From Sciurus carolinensis (Eukaryota; Chordata; Mammalia; Rodentia; Sciuridae), in NCBI RefSeq assembly GCF_902686445.1, contig NC_062222.1, forward strand, positions 38,935,792-38,999,791: 64,000 bases of DNA, read 5' to 3'. Positions 25,915-39,060 of the stretch are shown piece after piece. The translations under genes were made by a program, and so were the position numbers. Numbering within the stretch: the stretch's first letter is position 1; each line of letters starts with the position of its first letter. The notes under the pieces are model-generated. The model was not told the DNA's origin, did no database searches, and worked only from the letters and a program-made list of their open reading frames with translations.

Positions 25915-26470
25915 CCAGCCTATGTTAGTTTTCTATTCTTTACAGTTGCTTCTTAATATTATTTCATTTCCCCATTTTGTTACCGATGCCCACAGATGTA
26001 GCACCTTAAAACAGCACCATTTATTAGCTTCAAGTTTTTTTAAGTCAAAAGTCAGAACAAGGAATGTCTGGATTGTTTGCTTATGTTCTCAAATGACTAA
26101 AATAAAGGTGTTGACAGGGCCAAGTTCTTACCTGGAGATAGTGAAAAATTTACTCCCAAGCTCCTTCTTGCTGACAAAATTTAGTATCTTGTGCTCATGG
26201 AACTGAAGTCTTCATTTCCATACTAGCTATTGGCTAGAGTCTGTGCTAGCTACTGGAGGCAGTTGGTTCATAATTTCCCATAGGTGATTTAAAACTTGGA
26301 TGTTTTCTCTCTTCTAGCAGAGGAACAATCTTTTCTGACTTTCAATTCTGTTGCCAGCCACAGAAACTGTTAGTCACCTAAAGCTCATGCTGCTATGCTG
26401 AATCCCCGCATCCCAACCATTAACCACACTCTGTAATTCCAATTCTGTTTCCCTGAGGTCCTGCTCCTTG
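25915..26470 (-). mobile_element. MLT1-like LTR relic, antisense
   Basis: It opens with 'tatgttagttttctattc' and continues with 'caccttaaaacagcaccatt', 'aaagtcagaacaaggaatg' and 'aaaggtgttgacagggcc', which is the order of an antisense MaLR LTR. The distal half is less certain. Confidence 0.5.
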
Positions 26471-26479
26471 AGCTTTAAG

Positions 26480-28145
26480 ACAATAATTAGCTAATTTGCT
26501 AAAAGACACTGCTGGTCCAATAATGGACTAAGAAAGGAAAAAAGTCCTAAGGATTTCTTTCACACTCCCAGTGGAGTATAAGTTTCCTTATTTAAATATC
26601 CACTCACAGTCTACTTTGACTTTGGACTTTAGTGGGCCCTCTGGGAAGGTACTCTTGCTATAGGAAATACGTTGAAAATTTCATTTTCTATAAAAAGCAT
26701 TTTGAAAGCATTCCAAGTGAAACAGATCATGAATATTCTGCTCTACCAAGGTAGAAACTGTAAATAAAAATGAAGATTTCTTATGCTGGGAAATGACACT
26801 GATTAAATATAAACCAAGGAAGTTTATGTGAATATTTTGACCCAGTTATAAGCATTTTTCTTCATCTGAGCATAGGTCTAGCAATTAATTTTCCCTACAG
26901 TCTGACAGTCTTATTGTTGTACAGTGTTAACAATACAAGATGAAAAATAAACTACTGTGAGAGTTTACTACTGTGAACTCAGTGGTCATATATTTCAAGC
27001 TTAATTTTTTGATATAGGTTTACTATTTTGTATGTTCAAATAGAAAAGATTGTACTAAATTCTGATTGCCTTCTCTAAAACCTATAGCTCTTTTGTAGAG
27101 ATTTGCTCTAATAAATACCACATCTCACTGCAAATGTATTTTTTCCTATAATATAGATAAGTAGAGGAGGTAACTTAATTTTTCCAATAAACACCTGTAG
27201 CTAATATCTGCTTTGCTATATCTCTAGATATATATTTGGCTTTTGTGATCATTCTCTTCTTTCAAAAATTTTATGTCAGTTAGCCAGATATCTTGCATTT
27301 TCTGGACACTGAAGCAGAATTTCAAACAGTGCACACATCTCCAATAACCTCATAAAAATTAGCAGATAATGCTTATTTGGTTTGTCACAGGATGTGTAAT
27401 CTTTAGAGAATTTCATCATCTCTTAACATTTTCTCCTTTATACATCTCCAAGAAACAATTATTTTTAACTTGCACTTAAAGCTTAATAAGTGTCTTAACT
27501 TCTTCAATCTTACTATTGGAATTGTTGGATTAATGAATTATGATAAAAGTTATTTACACCAAATAAAGTAAGAAAAAGAATATAGATGTCCCCTACATTT
27601 CTTTAATCTTCATTGGTTTGTATTTCCAATGATTCAAAAGTTCTTGCTGAAACAGAAACTCATAACCAGAGCTGCCTGTGATTTAAAATATTCTGAATCT
27701 CCTCGTAGGTTTATTATTTCAATTAGAATATGTTTTTAAAAAAGAGATGAAGAAAATGCCTTATGGCCTTTATGTAGCCTTAAGACTGTCTGCTTATGAC
27801 CTTGAAATATTTTTGAGGAAGGTAATATGAAAAGACAGGAGAGAGCTGGATATGAAGATTCAGTGTAATAACCAGGAATATGGCCAGTGGGAAGTTTATA
27901 TTTAGAAGATGAAGAGGAGAAGAATTTTGTGAAATATGTAAATTGAAATTATGCTTTTAAGCAACCAATTATAAAACACTTTCACCTTACCCAAACCATC
28001 AATTATTTTTATTTAAGATGCGGAAATTTAAGACTTAAATTAAATTTCTCTTAGTTTTAGAATTTCTTATCAAAAAATAATGAAAATAATAATTGTTTTG
28101 CTTCTTTGAAGAACTTCACTTTAGAGGAACTGATCTATGGTTTTA
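26480..28145. other. AT-rich non-coding DNA, nothing recognised
   Basis: No gene, tandem repeat or confident repeat family is visible. Confidence 0.5.
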
Positions 28146-28149
28146 ATTG

Positions 28150-28330
28150 TTAAAAGTGAAGTGGACACTAGTCTTCTCAAGACTTTGTTGTACTGGTAGC
28201 AATGATACCCCTCTTGAAAATCAGGATTGGGTCCTTATTCTCACGTTGTTGAAGATTAAACACATGGGAAACACTGAGGCAAGAGCAAAAAGTAAATTTT
28301 ATTTAAAAGCCAGGAGAGAGAGAGAGACAA

Positions 28331-28363
<33 letters not shown>

Positions 28364-28430
28364 CTCCTCCAGAGAGGAGGGGGTCCACAGGTGCCTGAAG
28401 GAGTGGGCATGTCTCTCAATTTTAGAGAAT
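28150..28430 (-). mobile_element. Probable LTR fragment with purine microsatellite, antisense
   Basis: On the minus strand a pyrimidine-rich (CT)n stretch is followed by a polyadenylation signal (reverse complement of 28298-28303), then a U5-like segment with 'cttgcctcagtgtttccc' and 'aacaacgtgagaataagg'. This fits the R-U5 part of an endogenous retroviral LTR. The U3 part is absent or unrecognised. Confidence 0.5.
28314..28363. repeat. (GA)n microsatellite
   Basis: Nearly pure GA repeat with a few A or C interruptions, inside the LTR-like fragment. Confidence 0.9.
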
Positions 28431-28439
28431 GATAGATTT

Positions 28440-31400
28440 TTCTAGCAATGATGATTGATTTATTAATATTGAATTTTATTTGTTGTTCTTTTTATTGTTC
28501 CTTAAGATGCAATAGTATATTATGTACTTGAGATCATTCTGCTTTTATCCCTAGGAGTATTGATTGCTATAAATTGTTTTTGTTGTATCACATAGGTTTT
28601 GGTATGTTGCTGTTTGGTTTTTGTTTGTTTGTTTCAAGAAATATTTTAATTTCCTTTTTGATTTTTTACCTTGATGTATTCATTGTTCAAGAGTAAAAAT
28701 ACTTAAAGTTCCATGTATTTGTGTACTTTTGAAAGTGTTTTTTGTTACTGATTGCAAGAATTATTGCTTTGTGTTCAGAAAAGATACCTAAATTTATTTC
28801 AATTTTTAAACTTTTCTTGATCCTTGCTTTGTGCCTTATCACATTTATCCTGGAGGATGTTCTATGTGCTGTTGAGAAGAATCTGTATTATTAAGCTGTT
28901 GCAAGTAAAAATCTGTAGTCCATTTGATCTAGGATACAATTGGATTCTGGTATTTCTTTGTTGCTTTTCTGCTTGGGGAATCTCTCAATTGCTCAAAGTG
29001 TGGTATTGAAGTGTCCTATTATTATTGTATTAGAGTCTTTCTTTCCCTTTAGGTCTATTAATATATGTTTTATACATTTGAGGGATGCAATATTTAGTAC
29101 ATATATATTTACAATTGTATTTTCTCTTGCTAAACTGATTGTTTGATCATTATAAATTACTTTATTTTTTATCTTTTTTACTGCTTTTAACTTAAAGTCT
29201 AATTTGTCTGATATAAGTATGGTTACTCCTATTGTCTTTTGGATTCAAGCAGAAATAAATGAAGTAAAGATTAATAAATCAATAAAATGAAGAGGTGTTT
29301 GTTTTAAAAGATAAACAAAATCAATAAAACTTTAGCTAAGCTAAGAAAAAGAGAGAAGAGACTCAAATGAAATCAGAGATGAAGAGGGAGACATTACAAT
29401 TGTCCCCTCAGAAATCATTAGATCATTAAGATGATTAGATAATTAAGAAATCAGGAAGATCCTTAGATGTTATTATAAATAACTATACACCAATAAATTT
29501 GGTAATTTGTTGAAAAAGTGGACAAATTCCAAGATATAGTCACCTTAACTACGTTGACTTCTGAAAAAAAGACAGAAACTGAACAGACCAGCAGCAAGAT
29601 TAAATCAGTAATAAAAGTCTCCCATCAAAGTAAAACCCAGGACCAGGTTCCTTCACTACTGAATTCTATCAAACATCAAAGGATAAATAACCTTAATTTT
29701 TCTGAAATTATTCCAAAAAAAAGTGAAGATAAAGAACTTTTCTAAAACATAGTCTATGAGTTCAACAATGTCTTGATATCAAAGCCAAACAAGGAGAAAA
29801 CAACAAAAGAGAAAACTACATTTTCATATTCTATGAACACAATGAAAAAATCCTCAATAAAATACTGGCAAACAGAATTCAACAGCCCAGTAAAAAGATT
29901 ATTACACATGATCAAATAGAATTCATCCCTGTGATGCAAGCATGGGTCAACCTATGTAAATCAATAAACATGATATGCCGCATCAACAAAATGGAGCAAA
30001 AAATCATATGGTTCTCTCAATAGATACAAAAGAGGCATTCAATAAAATTCAACATCATGATGTTTTTATGATAAAAACTGTGAACAAATTTTGTATAAAA
30101 GGAGTATCTATGAAGATAATAAGGTCATTTATAACAAACCCACATCTAGCATAATTACTGAAAAAGGAAAATCTAAAAACTTTCTAAGAAGACAGCAAGA
30201 AAAGGATGCCCATTTTCACCACTTTTATTCAGCATACTACTGAAAGGCCTTTGCCAGAAGCAAGAAAAAGAAAAAAGATCATCCAAATTGGAAAATTGGA
30301 AAAGAAGTTGTCAAACTGTCACTGTTTAAAAGTGACAGTATGCTATATATAGAAAAATTTCCAAGTTTCCACAAAAAGCCTGTTTGAACTAATAAATGAA
30401 TTTAACCATGTTGCAGAATATAAAATCAATGTATGAAAATCATTAACCTTGCTATATGACAAGTTACCAATTACCCTAAATAGAAAGAAAGACAGCAATG
30501 TTATTTTCAATAGATACTCCCCCAAAAAAAGTAAGGTGGGGGGAACAAAAGAGAATAAGAAAGTACCTAGGAATAAATTTAACCAAAGAAATTAATGATC
30601 TCTACAAGAAAACTATGAAACATTGATTAATGATTTGAAGAAGAAAATTTTAAGAGACATCCCATGTTTATGATTTGGCAGCATCAATATTGTTAAAATA
30701 TCTGTACTATGCAAATTCATCAAAAGGTTCAACAAAATCTCTATAAATACTGACATTCTTCTTAGAGCTAGAAAAAAATGCCAACATTTGTAAAGAACTG
30801 TGAAAAAGACCCAATAGCCAAAGCCATCTTGAGCACAAAGAACAAAGCAGGAGGCAATAAACATCCTTACTTCAAAATATATTACAAAGCTGTAGTCATA
30901 AATGCTACAGTACTGGCATAAAAACAAAACAGACCAATAGAAGAGAACAGAGAGCCTACAACTATACCCACATATCTACAACCAAAGGATTTTCACAGAG
31001 TAAAGCACAATCTTATGATTGAATGCTCCTGAAACTAATGGGTATTAACATGCAAAAGAATTAAACTACATTATTTTCACCCACAACTTATAAAACTCAC
31101 TCAAAATGGATTGAAAACATAATTGTAAAATTTGAAACTATGAAACTACTAGAAGAAGAAAACATAAGGTAGATATATCAGGATATTGAAAAGGGTGAGA
31201 ATATTTTGGACAAGACCCCAAAGCACAGTAAACAAAAGTAGACACATGGGATTACATCAAACTAAAATGCTTCTGCATAACAATAGTAGAGTGAAGAGAC
31301 ACCCTACAAAATGGGAGAGAATACTTTCAAACTGTACATCACAGTGTGTTGATATTCAGAATATACAAGGAATATAAGAAAACCCGTATTAAAAACCAAA

Positions 31401-32040
31401 GAACTCCAACAGCAAAAAAACCCTTTGACAGAAAAAAATAAGTAATATAACAGAACAGAGTTTTCTCAAAGGAAGAAATACAAATGGCCAATAGTTATGT
31501 GGAAAAAAATGTTCAATGTCATTAATCACCAGTAACAACCATAATGAGATATCACATCACCTCTTTGAGAATGCTGTTCATCCAAAAGACAAAAGATTAC
31601 AGTTGCTGACAAAGATGTGGAGAAAGGGAACCCTTGCACACTATTAGTGGAAATGTAAATTAGTACACTCATTGTGGGAAACAGCATGGAAGTTCCTCAG
31701 TAACTTATAAATACAACAATCATGTGATCCAGCAATGCCATTTCTGAGCACATATTCAAAGAAAATTAAATCAATATGTTGAAGACACAATAGCATTCTC
31801 AAGTTCAATGCAGCACCATTCACAATGGCCAAAAATAGGAAAGGATTTTAATGTCCATCAACTAATGAATGAAGAAAGAAAACATACTTCATATACACAA
31901 TGAAATACTATTAAGCCATAAAAAGGGATGAAACCCTGTCATTTGAGGTAACAGATGGAAATGGAGATCATTATGCCCAGTGAAGTAAGACAGGCATCAA
32001 AAGATAAGTGCCTCATGATCTCATGTAGCACATGGTGCCC
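28440..32040 (+). mobile_element. Old L1 with inverted 5' segment (twin-priming structure)
   Basis: From 28440 to about 29245 the sequence is antisense L1 ORF2, with the endonuclease region near the right edge ('gaagtgtcctattattattg' near 29008; ISDK-like reading just left of the junction). At about 29246 the orientation flips, and sense ORF2 runs from the linker through reverse transcriptase (about 30190-30240, RQ..GCP.SPLLF-like) to the 3' region near 32040. The 5' segment ends and the 3' segment starts at nearly the same ORF2 position, as expected for twin priming. The copy is riddled with stops. It is a different, older subfamily than the L1 at 54.5 kb. Confidence 0.75.
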
Positions 32041-32219
32041 TATTAACTTGTATAATTATTTTGTATTTTTAAAACTAAATTTAATTTTTAAAATAATGTA
32101 CAATAATAATAAAAGTATAATATTATATTATACAATTCCCTCTAACCACAGGTTTAGCTGTATTCTTCCTGCTTAATGCTTTGTATTTTCATTATGAATT
32201 ATTTAAAAATATTTTCTAC

Positions 32220-32720
32220 TTTTCATTATGATTACTTGTTTGCCAGTTTCAGAAGCTGAAAATTTTCTGATACTATAATTTTTTGTGGTCAGTAAATTGA
32301 TAAAGGTTTAGAATTTTTATGTCTTCCAAGTACATTGGAAGATAAAAATATATTCTTTAAATTACTTTTGAAATGCTCATCTTCATTTTTAATAAGACAT
32401 ATTACCTTAAAATTTTGTCTGGTATTAGTATTATTATAAATATTTTCCTTTAGTAAAAGTCTTACTTTTTACTTTACTTTAAAATTTTGCATAGTCTCAC
32501 ATTTAATGTGTGCCTCTTATAATTAGCTCAAGATTATTTCTTTAATATAGTCTGAATTTTTTCTTTCAATTGGAATTGTTTATTTTCTGCTAATAAAATT
32601 GTTGATGAACTTCTATTTAAAGTTATAAATTACTTTCCCCTTCATCTCATATGCTATTATTCATTTTTTTATTCTTTCTTTTCTTCTTTGTACTAAAATT
32701 TGCTTATATTTTATCTCCCT
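32220..32720 (-). mobile_element. Possible antisense old L1 fragment (ORF1/ORF2 boundary)
   Basis: Diverged blocks such as 'ttttgtctggtattagtatt' and 'tgtgtgcctcttataatta' resemble antisense L1 endonuclease sequence. A tandem 18-bp duplication sits just downstream at 32756-32790. Confidence 0.45.
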
Positions 32721-32804
32721 CTTTTCCCCACAAAATTAGCTGTTAGCCATGCATTTATTCTTAATAGTAATACTATTCTTAATAGTAATAAGTTTATTAC
32801 TATT

Positions 32805-33010
32805 ATTTTCTTTATTTATTTATTTTTAAATTTTTTACAGACTGCATTTTGAGTCATTGTACACAAATCGGGTTCATCATTTTGTTTCTACGGTTGTGCA
32901 CAATGTAGAGTCTTACCATTTGTGTAATCATACATGTACATAAGATAATGATGTTTGTCATGTACCAAGCACCTACCTCTTACTGATTCTCTACCTACCC
33001 TTCAGAGTAG
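32805..33010 (-). mobile_element. L1 3' UTR fragment, antisense
   Basis: After a T-rich start, 'tttgtttctacggttgtgca' and 'gagtcttaccatttgtgtaa' match the antisense 3' end found at 54540-54600. It is a short, severely 5'-truncated insertion. Confidence 0.7.
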
Positions 33011-33019
33011 GTCTGTAAT

Positions 33020-34950
33020 GAGTCATGTTTGTAATTGGATAAACACAATTATTAAGTCCACTAGAAATTCATATTATCTATAAGTGTAAACTGTTCAAAC
33101 ATATATTAGAAGTACAGATATTTTATTGTATTTTCTATACTTCAGAGAAATTTAATATCAGAGATGTTTGAGAAAGAAAGACTCTCTATGGGAAAATATA
33201 ATAGGAAATTCAACAACGGAACATACATTTTATGATTTACACTGTTTTGCAATGGTGTAATTTTATCATGTAAGTCAGGGCCTGAAACAGGACTGAAAAT
33301 TTTCATTTTTCATTAACATACAGAAAAGATTTGAAAGATGATACCATTATTTGCTAAAAATTGTGAATTCATTTGAAAATAATCATGAGGTTCCTAGTTC
33401 TAAGAATATTTATACTCTAGTAAATATTTCCTAGTTTTCTTTTTATTGTGGATAAGAAAATAAAATATTGTAAATGTTCCAAACACCTCTGTTTGGGTTT
33501 CAGTGATAACAACAAATACCTGGACAATTTGGACTGAATCAAGAAAGAAAAAACAGGCAGTAGGAGTTTGGTTTTAAGTATTTGTATTGCTGTTATTTGT
33601 GTAACCAGTGTGTGCCATCTGTTCTCCTTATATCTCTGCAGGTGTCTTACTGATTTGACTAATACCATGAAACAGGCTTTTCTTTTCACTTCTACCATGC
33701 CTGACATTTTCTGCCTTCTGGGTGAGCCATTTACTCAGCTCAGTCACATATATGTACAGGCTTACCTGGGACAATACTTATTTAATTTTAGGCTATTAGG
33801 TGTTAGAAATTTAAATTTTTTTTTCTAAATTTTTTAGACATATTGAATTTCTACTATGCCTTTTTAATTTCTTTAAAGCACATTTTTATGTCCCTGTTAA
33901 TATAACTAATATTATGTTGCAGTTTGGACACATTCAGGGTCTGAATCTCAAAGGGTGCCTGTCAAATGGAAGAGATGCAGCCAGTGAGACAAAATAGCAT
34001 GGAGTCTCTGAGGAGGTTCCCTTGTTTCAAATGTCTTAATGGAACCATCCAGGTAGAAACCAGAGATGTCATATCTGTGTCTTCTACCTTGGGCTCCATG
34101 AATTTCTTTCCTGGGATTCCAAATTGCTTTCTGAAGTTGCATTTAAAGAAATTTGACAGATTCTTTCTTTAAAGTAAAATATTTTTATTCTTCTTAAATG
34201 TGAAATTATTTGAAGTGATCAGTATTTTTATAAAAAAATATTTTGTACAGTATACCTACTTAAATGATATACAAAAACAATTTAATACAGAAGAAAATTT
34301 GTAGGCTAAAACCCTAATAATAAGTGTCTATTTTTTATCTCATTCTCTGATACAATAAAAAAACAATTGACGCAGTTATAGCAGGCAGACTATTCTTGTA
34401 AATTATTGTAAGAGTTATTTCTACACAAAGGGAATCAAAATTAGATTATATTTACTGAAGTTTTTCTGGATACATTTTTTTCCGGAGGGGCATAAAATGA
34501 CATATGTAAGTTTGAAAATGTGTATGAGTTATGCAAAATCTTAAACATTTAATATTTCAGCTGCAAAGCTAAAGAGGTTATTTTGTTTGTTTGTTTTTTT
34601 AATATCCACTTGTTAAAGTCTCAGTGATTCATGGCACCTGGTGTCAGGGGAGTCTTTATACAGTCTATAATTGTCATCGATTTTTGTATTAGCAGGACAA
34701 ATTAGTCACTAGTTTGACTAAAAATAATCTAATATTAACAAAGTGAGCAAAATGTCCAAGAGGAGCTCTTTGTATTATTATAGTCAATATTTATTGAGTA
34801 ATTTTCCACTATTGAACCTGTAATATAATTGAAGTTATGACTATCAAAATACTTTAAATTTCCTAACAGGATTAGGATCAGAGATTTCAAACTATAAATA
34901 TATTAAATATAAATTGTCACCGGTTTTCTTAAGTTTCAAATAAAAACAAA
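33020..34950. other. AT-rich non-coding DNA, nothing recognised
   Basis: Overlapping short open frames on both strands (33417-33828, 33948-34172) have no recognisable product. No confident repeat. Confidence 0.5.
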
Positions 34951-34954
34951 TTTG

Positions 34955-35095
34955 CATTTTAATATTAATTCTATTTAACAAGTGGGAAAACTCATACTTA
35001 AAAGGCATAAATAAATTGTCCAATTTGTAAATAATTAAGCCTGGAATTAAATATATACAGTATAATGAATAAACTAATGTTCTTAACTGCCTTAT
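34955..35095 (-). mobile_element. MIR SINE, antisense
   Basis: 'aacaagtgggaaaactcata', 'aattaagcctggaattaaat' and 'taatgttcttaactgcc' follow antisense MIR order (core region, then promoter region). Confidence 0.55.
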
Positions 35096-35099
35096 CAGA

Positions 35100-35245
35100 A
35101 CTATAAACATTATTGTTATTTTCATTTTTTGGGATGAGAAAATTCATACTCAGACAGATTAAATTTTTAGATCTAAGAGCTAATAATTATCTGAAGCAAG
35201 GTCTAAATTAATACTATTTAAATCTAGAGTTTCCTTCCATAGTCT
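35100..35245 (-). mobile_element. MIR SINE, antisense
   Basis: 'attattgttattttcatttt', 'gatgagaaaattcatactca' and 'gtctaaattaatac' fit a second antisense MIR directly after the first. Confidence 0.5.
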
Positions 35246-35259
35246 TTCATTATCTTTTA

Positions 35260-36640
35260 TCTATGGCTTTCTCTATAATTTTAATATAAGTATATTAGCA
35301 AGAAAATATAATATAGCACAATGAAAATTACCTTTGATATGATTGAATCACTCGAACACATTTTAAATTTCTTATTTATATCTGAGCATGTAAAATTTAC
35401 TTCAAATATATTTATTGAAACAAAAACATAATAACCTAATGAATAGGCTTAGGGTTAGATATTGTTGGCATTGACCTTAGAAAGTAAATTATTGAACACT
35501 AATGATCTATAATTCTACTAGTAATAGTTAAGAATAATCATCAAATAACACATTATTATTATTTGTTACAGTGACAGTACATAGTTTTAGACTAAATGTG
35601 TTGAATTCCAGCTATGTAGCAGTGTAGTTTTATTTTTACATGAAGATGGGCCACTCTTGTCTTAGTATAAATGGATTATTGTAAGTATAGATTGAAGAAA
35701 AGGGAAAATAATAGGTTATTAAAATAAGTAGTAGAAAGATTAAAATCCTGGCAATAAATTAGAGATTATAAGAGAATTATTTAAAGAACAGAATTGTATA
35801 TCTGGTATAAATCCTGATTTTTACAAGCTGAATTTTTTTTTTAATGTGAAAAATTTGGGGCAATTTGAAAGTTGGTATATTTGTACTTTGGTATATATGT
35901 GTAGCAGTTATTTTTACTTTCTTTAGGTGTGATGATGTTTGGGGATACAGACATACAGTGGAATATTACATCTGAAGTTTTCTTTAAAACAATTCAGAGG
36001 AGAGAAGGACAGAGGTTGGTGAAGAGTATATGTACATCCAGGAAAATGATAGCATTCTATGTTTCTATGGGTTGACAATTCTAATAAAAAGTTAAGAAAT
36101 AAAAATTAAAGATAAAGTTAGTAACTTAATAGTGGATTTGTAGAGAAAACTACAGATTGATGGGAAGAATTTAGATAAACTGAGTGAGTCTTGAATTCTT
36201 TGGGTAACTCTGTACCCCAAAATAACTAGAACTAACACTGTTGAAAGCATTAAATGAGATAGTGATATGTATGAACATGGAACAAACCACAAAACAAATT
36301 TCAGAATTATTAACTGTTCATTTTATTCCCATAAAAGATGGTCTAAAGTCAAATCTACCAATAATCTTATCAGTAGTTTGCTGGAATTTTTATTTGATCA
36401 AAATTTTCATTATGTTGAAAGAACTTGAATGAAACAACAACAAAAAAACACAGTACCAGTGTCCCTACATCTATGGACCTTATGAAAGGGCAACATCATG
36501 AAGCAAATCAGGACAAACAAACAAGAAGACAAAGACACAAGTAGTTGACATGAACTTCCTAAATTCAAACACTGATTGGTGTCAGGAATGGGAATCATGT
36601 TTCTTAATTAAAAAAGAGTAGAAATTATAAGTTTCTCATT
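35260..36640. other. AT-rich non-coding DNA, nothing recognised
   Basis: No gene or confident repeat. Several short open frames (36092-36598) overlap on both strands and look like chance. Confidence 0.5.
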
Positions 36641-36644
36641 GTTT

Positions 36645-36722
36645 TTCAGAGCTTGGAATCAAACCTAGGACCTCATGTATGTGAAGGAAGTGCTGAACCA
36701 CTGAACTACATCCTCAGCCATT
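36645..36722 (-). mobile_element. ID SINE, antisense, diverged
   Basis: 'cttggaatcaaacctaggac' followed by 'gtgctgaaccactgaactac' and 'atcctcagcca' is the antisense of a tRNA-Ala-derived ID element. Confidence 0.8.
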
Positions 36723-36729
36723 CTAATAT

Positions 36730-37370
36730 ATCTGTGCATTTTTTTGTACTACTAAGAATTAATGTTTTATTAATATTCTTTAAACAAGTGAACTAGTCAA
36801 ATCTGATTAGAGAGTTCTAAAAGTGCATGATTTGAAATAAGAGTTACACATAAAATTTTTCAACCATGTACGTGTGTGAGAATATTTGCCATTCATATTA
36901 TGATATACTTTTATGTTCCAGAAAATGAGGGAAAGAATTACAATGGTTATTATTTAAGAAATAAATAAAATTATTTTTGTTTACATTGATTTAAAAGATA
37001 GGTATCACAATTCTATACAAGTATTGAAATGCAAAAAGTTTGAGATTTAGGAATTGAATGTGATGTGTGTTTTTTTGGTCTAATGGGAAATAATAAGTAT
37101 GCCTTATGGTAAAATGATTATATATTGACTTAGATCAGAAATTATAGATGCTAATAATATCCATTCATGGATTTTGTTAAGTTTTAAATTTATTACTGGA
37201 TGATTTTTTTCAACTCATTTGAATCTTTTCGTACACTCATGTATATTTAATATTTTTTCTGAGACTGACTTCGGAGTTCTCTCTAAAGGACTATGTTCAG
37301 TCAAGTCTTCTTGCTTACATATGTACACAAATATTTCCTTTTAAGAAGACAGGGTTTTAGTACTGTAAGG
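36730..37370. other. AT-rich non-coding DNA, nothing recognised
   Basis: No supported feature. Confidence 0.5.
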
Positions 37371-37374
37371 TTTG

Positions 37375-37710
37375 ACATGTTCTTATTGTGAAGAGTGGGT
37401 GGGAAAGTGACAGATGTGGAGGACGTTTCTGAGGAATCCAACTGGTCCACAGGCTATCACAACCGTATCGGATTAGGCTGACAGCTCTAACTATCCACTT
37501 GTACATGAGCCAGGAGATCTCTAATTGTTTTTCAGATCACTTAGCAATTAATGGTGCCATTGTCCTTGGGCAGCCCATTTGCTGATCAATATTTACTGGC
37601 AGAGTCAAAGCTTGGGAAGACAATGAGAGTAACGAAGTGACTCTATTAATAGATAAAGCCCATGAGCCGGGACTGTGAAACAAGAGTATTGGGAGACTGT
37701 GTTTCTTTTA
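37375..37710. promoter_or_regulatory. Candidate conserved non-coding element / enhancer
   Basis: This block stands out from its AT-rich flanks by higher complexity and GC content, and it matches no repeat I know. It carries clustered motif-like sequences: a TAATTG homeodomain-like core at 37522-37527, another AATTA at 37546-37550, a forkhead-like TATTTAC at 37590-37596 and a GATA-like AGATAA at 37651-37656. No coding frame spans it. Function is inference from composition and motif clustering only; conservation was not tested. Confidence 0.35.
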
Positions 37711-38674
37711 AAAACATGTAATACTTACACTTTTTCAAAAGACTGTCAAGGAAACCTGAACTATAATTAAAATGAGTTCTTTAAAAAGTTATTTATTCTT
37801 CCACTGTGATTATTTAAATCTATTCCTTTGCTTTTTTTATACCCTGATATTTGTTAATAAGTATAGTTTCAGATTATTTTTAAAAACCTTCACTTAAATT
37901 CTCTTACTCCATCAAAGTTATATATAATTCCATTTATGCTTATTAAAGCCACACTATTTTCAATTCCATTTAAAGTTCTAGAAGTAAATCATTCAGAATA
38001 AGGATAACTCTCAATACCACATGCCCCATAACTAAGCTCATTCATTAAAACTGTGCTTCAGGCTAGATCTTGGCTTAAAGTAATTAATTCAAGTTTAAAA
38101 ATAAGTGGAAACATTCAATGTCCTAGGTCACTTTTAGTTTTTATCAATGTAAAACATGATTTAAAAAAAATCTGTTTGAAGAGCTCCAAGTAGTCTTAGT
38201 ATCAGAAAAAAAATTAAAACAATGTCTTTAAAACAACTTTTAAAACATTTGAAACAATTTCTTTAAAACTTTTTTAAATGTTTACTGACTTCAGAAAATT
38301 TGAAAACAAAAGAAAGAAAAATGTCCCTTAAATACTAATATTATTTAGTAATAATATTACCTCAAGATATAATAATCATTGAGGAAAGTAATATTTAGAA
38401 GTTCTCTTCCAATGGATTAATGGTCAACTATACCAGTTTTATAAAGATAATTTTGTCTCACAAATTTAAAAAGTTAACAAAAAAGAAATAGACATTTATA
38501 TTATACTTATTCTCAAACCAATTGATTTAGTATTAATAAACTGTGAAAAACAGGACATGTAAAAATATGAAAAATAAAATTACCCTAAAAATATTATAAT
38601 GAGTAATAATTTTAAATATGTATCATTTTCTGAAGGATTATAGGCACCTATGAATAACTATAAGTTGTGCTGTT
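37711..38674. other. AT-rich non-coding DNA, nothing recognised
   Basis: Simple AAAC/TTTA-rich patches but no gene or repeat family. Confidence 0.5.
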
Positions 38675-38689
38675 AAGAATAAAGTATAA

Positions 38690-38844
38690 TCAGCCTCAGC
38701 AAAAGAGAGGTGCTAAGCAACTCAGTGAGATATTGTCTCTAAATAAAACACCAAATTGGGCTGTGGATGTGGCTCAGTGGTCGAGTACCCTGGAGTTCAA
38801 TCCTCAATACCAAAAAAAAAAAAGAAAAAAAGAAAAGGAAAGAA
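38690..38844 (+). mobile_element. 5'-truncated B1-dID SINE, sense
   Basis: It starts within the B1 part ('cagcctcagcaaaagagagg'), continues into the ID-like part ('tgtggatgtggctcagtgg') and ends in a purine-rich tail. It is flanked by 15-bp near-identical copies at 38675-38689 and 38845-38859 (one mismatch), a target-site duplication. Confidence 0.88.
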
Positions 38845-38960
38845 AAGAATAAAGCATAACTTGTGAGGAAGAAATTCAATATGAAAATCTTCCCTCCCCC
38901 CAATAAAAGATAATTTTGTCTCAATTTTCTTAGGAAGAAAGAGAAATTCCCTCCTGACTT

Positions 38961-39048
38961 TTTTTTTTTTTTTTGGTACTGGGGATCGAACTCAGGGCCT
39001 TGTGCTTGCGAGGCAAGCACTCTACCAGCTGAGCTATCTCCCCAGCCC
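38961..39048 (-). mobile_element. Young ID SINE, antisense, with target duplication
   Basis: A T-tract (the reversed A-tail) is followed by a near-consensus ID core: 'ggtactggggatcgaactca', 'gaggcaagcactctaccagc' and 'tgagctatctccccagcc'. Both intact pol III box regions are recognisable on the minus strand. 'ccctcctgactt' at 38949-38960 is repeated at 39049-39060. High similarity to the ID consensus implies a recent insertion. Confidence 0.93.
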
Positions 39049-39060
39049 CCCTCCTGACTT

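Noticed and set aside
38961..39048. Functional tRNA-Ala gene
   Set aside because: It resembles tRNA-Ala only through the ID element; an A-tail, target duplication and missing acceptor pairing identify a SINE.
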